Shown here: positions 5,925-6,971 of the stretch, one piece after another
How positions within the stretch are numbered: the first letter of the stretch is position 1
Layout of the letters: every line of letters begins with the position of its first letter
Assembly: GCA_018710795.1 (NCBI GenBank)
Contig: DVJH01000133.1
Span: forward strand, 1 to 6,971
DNA from: Candidatus Galligastranaerophilus gallistercoris
GTDB taxonomy: Bacteria > Cyanobacteriota > Vampirovibrionia > Gastranaerophilales > Gastranaerophilaceae
DNA: 6,971 nucleotides
Direction of reading: 5' to 3'
Position numbers and translations under genes: made by a program
Notes under the pieces: generated by a model
What the model saw: the letters and a program-made list of their open reading frames with translations, nothing else
Told to the model about the DNA's origin: nothing
Databases searched by the model: none

Positions 5925-5934
5925 GTGCTAATAT
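5905..5934 (+). promoter_or_regulatory. Promoter for the NfnA/SudB-like gene, extended -10
   Basis: TTTACA (5905-5910, five of six to the -35 consensus) is separated by 18 bases from TAATAT (5929-5934, four of six to the -10). TG at 5926-5927, one base before the -10, makes an extended -10 element. The start point would fall near 5941, about 34 bases before the TTG start codon. A new promoter is expected here because two terminators precede the gene. Confidence 0.6.
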
Positions 5935-5953
5935 AGCAATTAAATAATTGCTA
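5934..5953. repeat. Perfect palindrome over the promoter start region, candidate operator
   Basis: TAGCAATT (5934-5941) and AATTGCTA (5946-5953) form a perfect 8-bp inverted repeat around AAAT. It overlaps the last base of the -10 and the likely start point, a position where a bound protein would block transcription. A further GCTA at 5927-5930 forms a second, tighter pair with TAGC 5934-5937. I cannot assign it to a named regulator; it is not an FNR/Crp, Rex or Fur consensus that I recognise. Confidence 0.5.
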
Positions 5954-5974
5954 ATTTGATAAGGAGTTAAAAAA

Positions 5975-6838
5975 TTGGGTTACAAGATTTTATATAAAAA
6001 CGAAGTTTGCAAAAACCAGTTTGAAATAAAGGTTAAAGCACCATACATTACCAAAAACGCTAAAGCGGGGCAGTTTATTATTTTAAGAGTCGACAAAAAC
6101 TCTGAAAGAATCCCCTTAACAATTGCAGACTATGACAGAGAAAACGAAGTCCTGACAATTGTTTATATGGCAGTCGGCTATACAACAAAAAAACTTGCCG
6201 CCCTTAATGTCGGCGATGAAATTGAAGATATCGTGGGACCTTTGGGAAAACCCACCCATATTGAAAAATACGGCACGGTTATATGTGTTGCGGGAGGATA
6301 CGGTGCGGCTCCCTGTTATTTGATTTCAAAAGCATTCAAAGAAGCGGGAAATAAAGTTTATATGATTATGGGTGCAAGAAATAAAGATTTGATTTTCTGG
6401 CAGGATAAAATGAAAGACGCCTGCAGCGAGCTCATAATCACAACAGACGACGGATCATTAGGCGTCAAAGGATTTACGACAAGCGTTATGGCAGAAATCA
6501 TGCAGAAAGAAAAAGTTGATTACGCAATTGCCGTAGGACCTATGCCGATGATGAAAGCGGTTGCCGACCTTACAAGAGGAACGGGCATTAAAACCGAGGC
6601 TTCAATGAACCCGATTATGGTGGATGGCACGGGAATGTGCGGGGCATGCAGAATAACGGTGGGCGACAGCGTTAAGTTTGCCTGCGTTGACGGACCCGAT
6701 TTTGATGCGCATTTGATTGATTTTGACGAAGTTATGAACAGATCCAAAATCTATAAAGATTATGAAAAGAGATGCGACGAAACGAACTGCAATCTTCAAA
6801 AACAGGCAAGAGAACTTGAAAGTGCACTTAAAGTATAG
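5975..6838 (+). CDS. NfnA/SudB-family FAD/NAD-binding [2Fe-2S] electron-transfer subunit (ferredoxin-NADP reductase alpha subunit)
   Basis: A 287-residue member of the family that includes NfnA (NAD-dependent ferredoxin:NADP oxidoreductase), the sulfide dehydrogenase beta subunit SudB and PyrK. It would move electrons between NAD(P)H, FAD and an iron-sulfur cluster in a cytoplasmic complex with a glutamate-synthase-like flavoprotein. An FAD-binding beta-barrel (about 1-95) carries RIPLT (45-49). The NAD-binding half carries AGGYGAAP (106-113) and GPMPMMKA (188-195). The cluster region has Asp217, Cys222, Cys225 and Cys237 in DGTGMCGAC and FACVDGPDFDAH; one Asp plus three Cys is the ligand set reported for NfnA. 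Two more cysteines (267, 272) lie in the C-terminal tail. The start is TTG, chosen because AAGGAG (5961-5966) stands eight bases upstream and the N-terminus fits the family. The catalytic partner is not in the window; a small cysteine-rich gene follows after 16 bases. NfnA versus SudB cannot be decided here. Confidence 0.9.
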   Translation: MGYKILYKNEVCKNQFEIKVKAPYITKNAKAGQFIILRVDKNSERIPLTIADYDRENEVLTIVYMAVGYTTKKLAALNVGDEIEDIVGPLGKPTHIEKYGTVICVAGGYGAAPCYLISKAFKEAGNKVYMIMGARNKDLIFWQDKMKDACSELIITTDDGSLGVKGFTTSVMAEIMQKEKVDYAIAVGPMPMMKAVADLTRGTGIKTEASMNPIMVDGTGMCGACRITVGDSVKFACVDGPDFDAHLIDFDEVMNRSKIYKDYEKRCDETNCNLQKQARELESALKV

Positions 6839-6854
6839 AAAAACGAGGTAAACT

Positions 6855-6971
6855 ATGGCAGGAAATCAAATACCGGTATGCCCTTTAATGTCTGCAGGGA
6901 ATGATATTCCCATAATTTGCGTTCAGGAAAGGTGCGCATGGTATCTTGCAAATTTAAAAAAATGTTCAATG
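6855..6971 (+). CDS. Small cysteine-rich protein, 5' part (continues past window)
   Basis: ATG at 6855 follows GAGG (6845-6848) with six bases of spacing, and the frame stays open for 39 codons to the window end. Cysteines at 9, 22, 27 and 37 (in VCPLMS, IICVQERCAWYL and KKCSM) give the pattern C-x12-C-x4-C-x9-C, which suggests a zinc or iron-sulfur site. I recall short conserved proteins with a CPLM...C-x4-C-A-W pattern but cannot name a characterised family. It lies 16 bases after the reductase-like gene with no terminator between, so it is probably in the same operon and may be a small redox or assembly partner, though that is only context. Confidence 0.75.
   Translation, partial: MAGNQIPVCPLMSAGNDIPIICVQERCAWYLANLKKCSM

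Noticed and set aside
6520..6799. Two minus-strand open frames inside the reductase-like gene
   Set aside because: They overlap the conserved cluster-binding region and show no recognisable protein features.
1..6971. CRISPR array, tRNA/rRNA, insertion sequence or phage module
   Set aside because: No repeat-spacer pattern, cloverleaf, rRNA segment, transposase or integrase was seen on either strand. The genes are ordinary chromosomal ones, so I see no support for a defence or mobile system.

Overview
The window looks like a chromosomal housekeeping segment from an AT-rich bacterium that makes lysine- and asparagine-rich proteins. My best guess is a gut-type Vampirovibrionia/Melainabacteria (Gastranaerophilales-like) genome. 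Two things suggest this: the DnaK C-terminal half and its VIDAEF tail resemble cyanobacterial DnaK from memory, and the stand-alone class III pilin-like protein (FTLAE start, DVNGDRGPN motif) is of a type I associate with that group. This placement is inference and has not been tested by a tree.

Layout, left to right. (1) 1-481: 3' part of rpsB (ribosomal protein S2), then an attenuator-like hairpin, then complete tsf (EF-Ts, 547-1428) and a strong intrinsic terminator at 1474-1503. (2) 1616-2350: a stand-alone prepilin-like secreted/pilus protein with six cysteines and a Gly/Cys-rich loop. (3) 2518-2787: rpsT (ribosomal protein S20), preceded by a leader that can form mutually exclusive hairpins and followed by a terminator shared with the convergent gene. 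(4) 2840-3823, minus strand: an orphan membrane histidine kinase with one transmembrane helix, a HAMP-like linker and no visible external sensor domain. (5) 3975-5822: dnaK, divergent from the kinase, with no grpE or dnaJ beside it, ending in two tandem terminators. (6) 5975-6838: a FAD/NAD-binding, [2Fe-2S]-type electron-transfer subunit of the NfnA/SudB (ferredoxin-NADP reductase alpha) family. It starts at TTG behind a strong ribosome binding site and a promoter that overlaps a perfect palindrome. (7) 6855 to the end: the start of a small cysteine-rich protein, probably in the same operon.

rpsB, tsf and rpsT serve translation, and dnaK serves protein folding. The NfnA/SudB-like protein belongs to NAD(P)H-ferredoxin electron transfer, but its usual flavoprotein partner is not in the window. 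No gene-free stretch exceeds 300 bases. No tRNA, rRNA, CRISPR array, insertion sequence or phage gene was seen, and I see no convincing novel multi-gene system. The most interesting points are regulatory (the palindrome over the 5929 promoter, tandem terminators, the rpsT leader), the DnaK that lacks the Gram-negative-type insert, the pilin-like protein's Gly/Cys loop, and the small four-cysteine protein cut by the window end.
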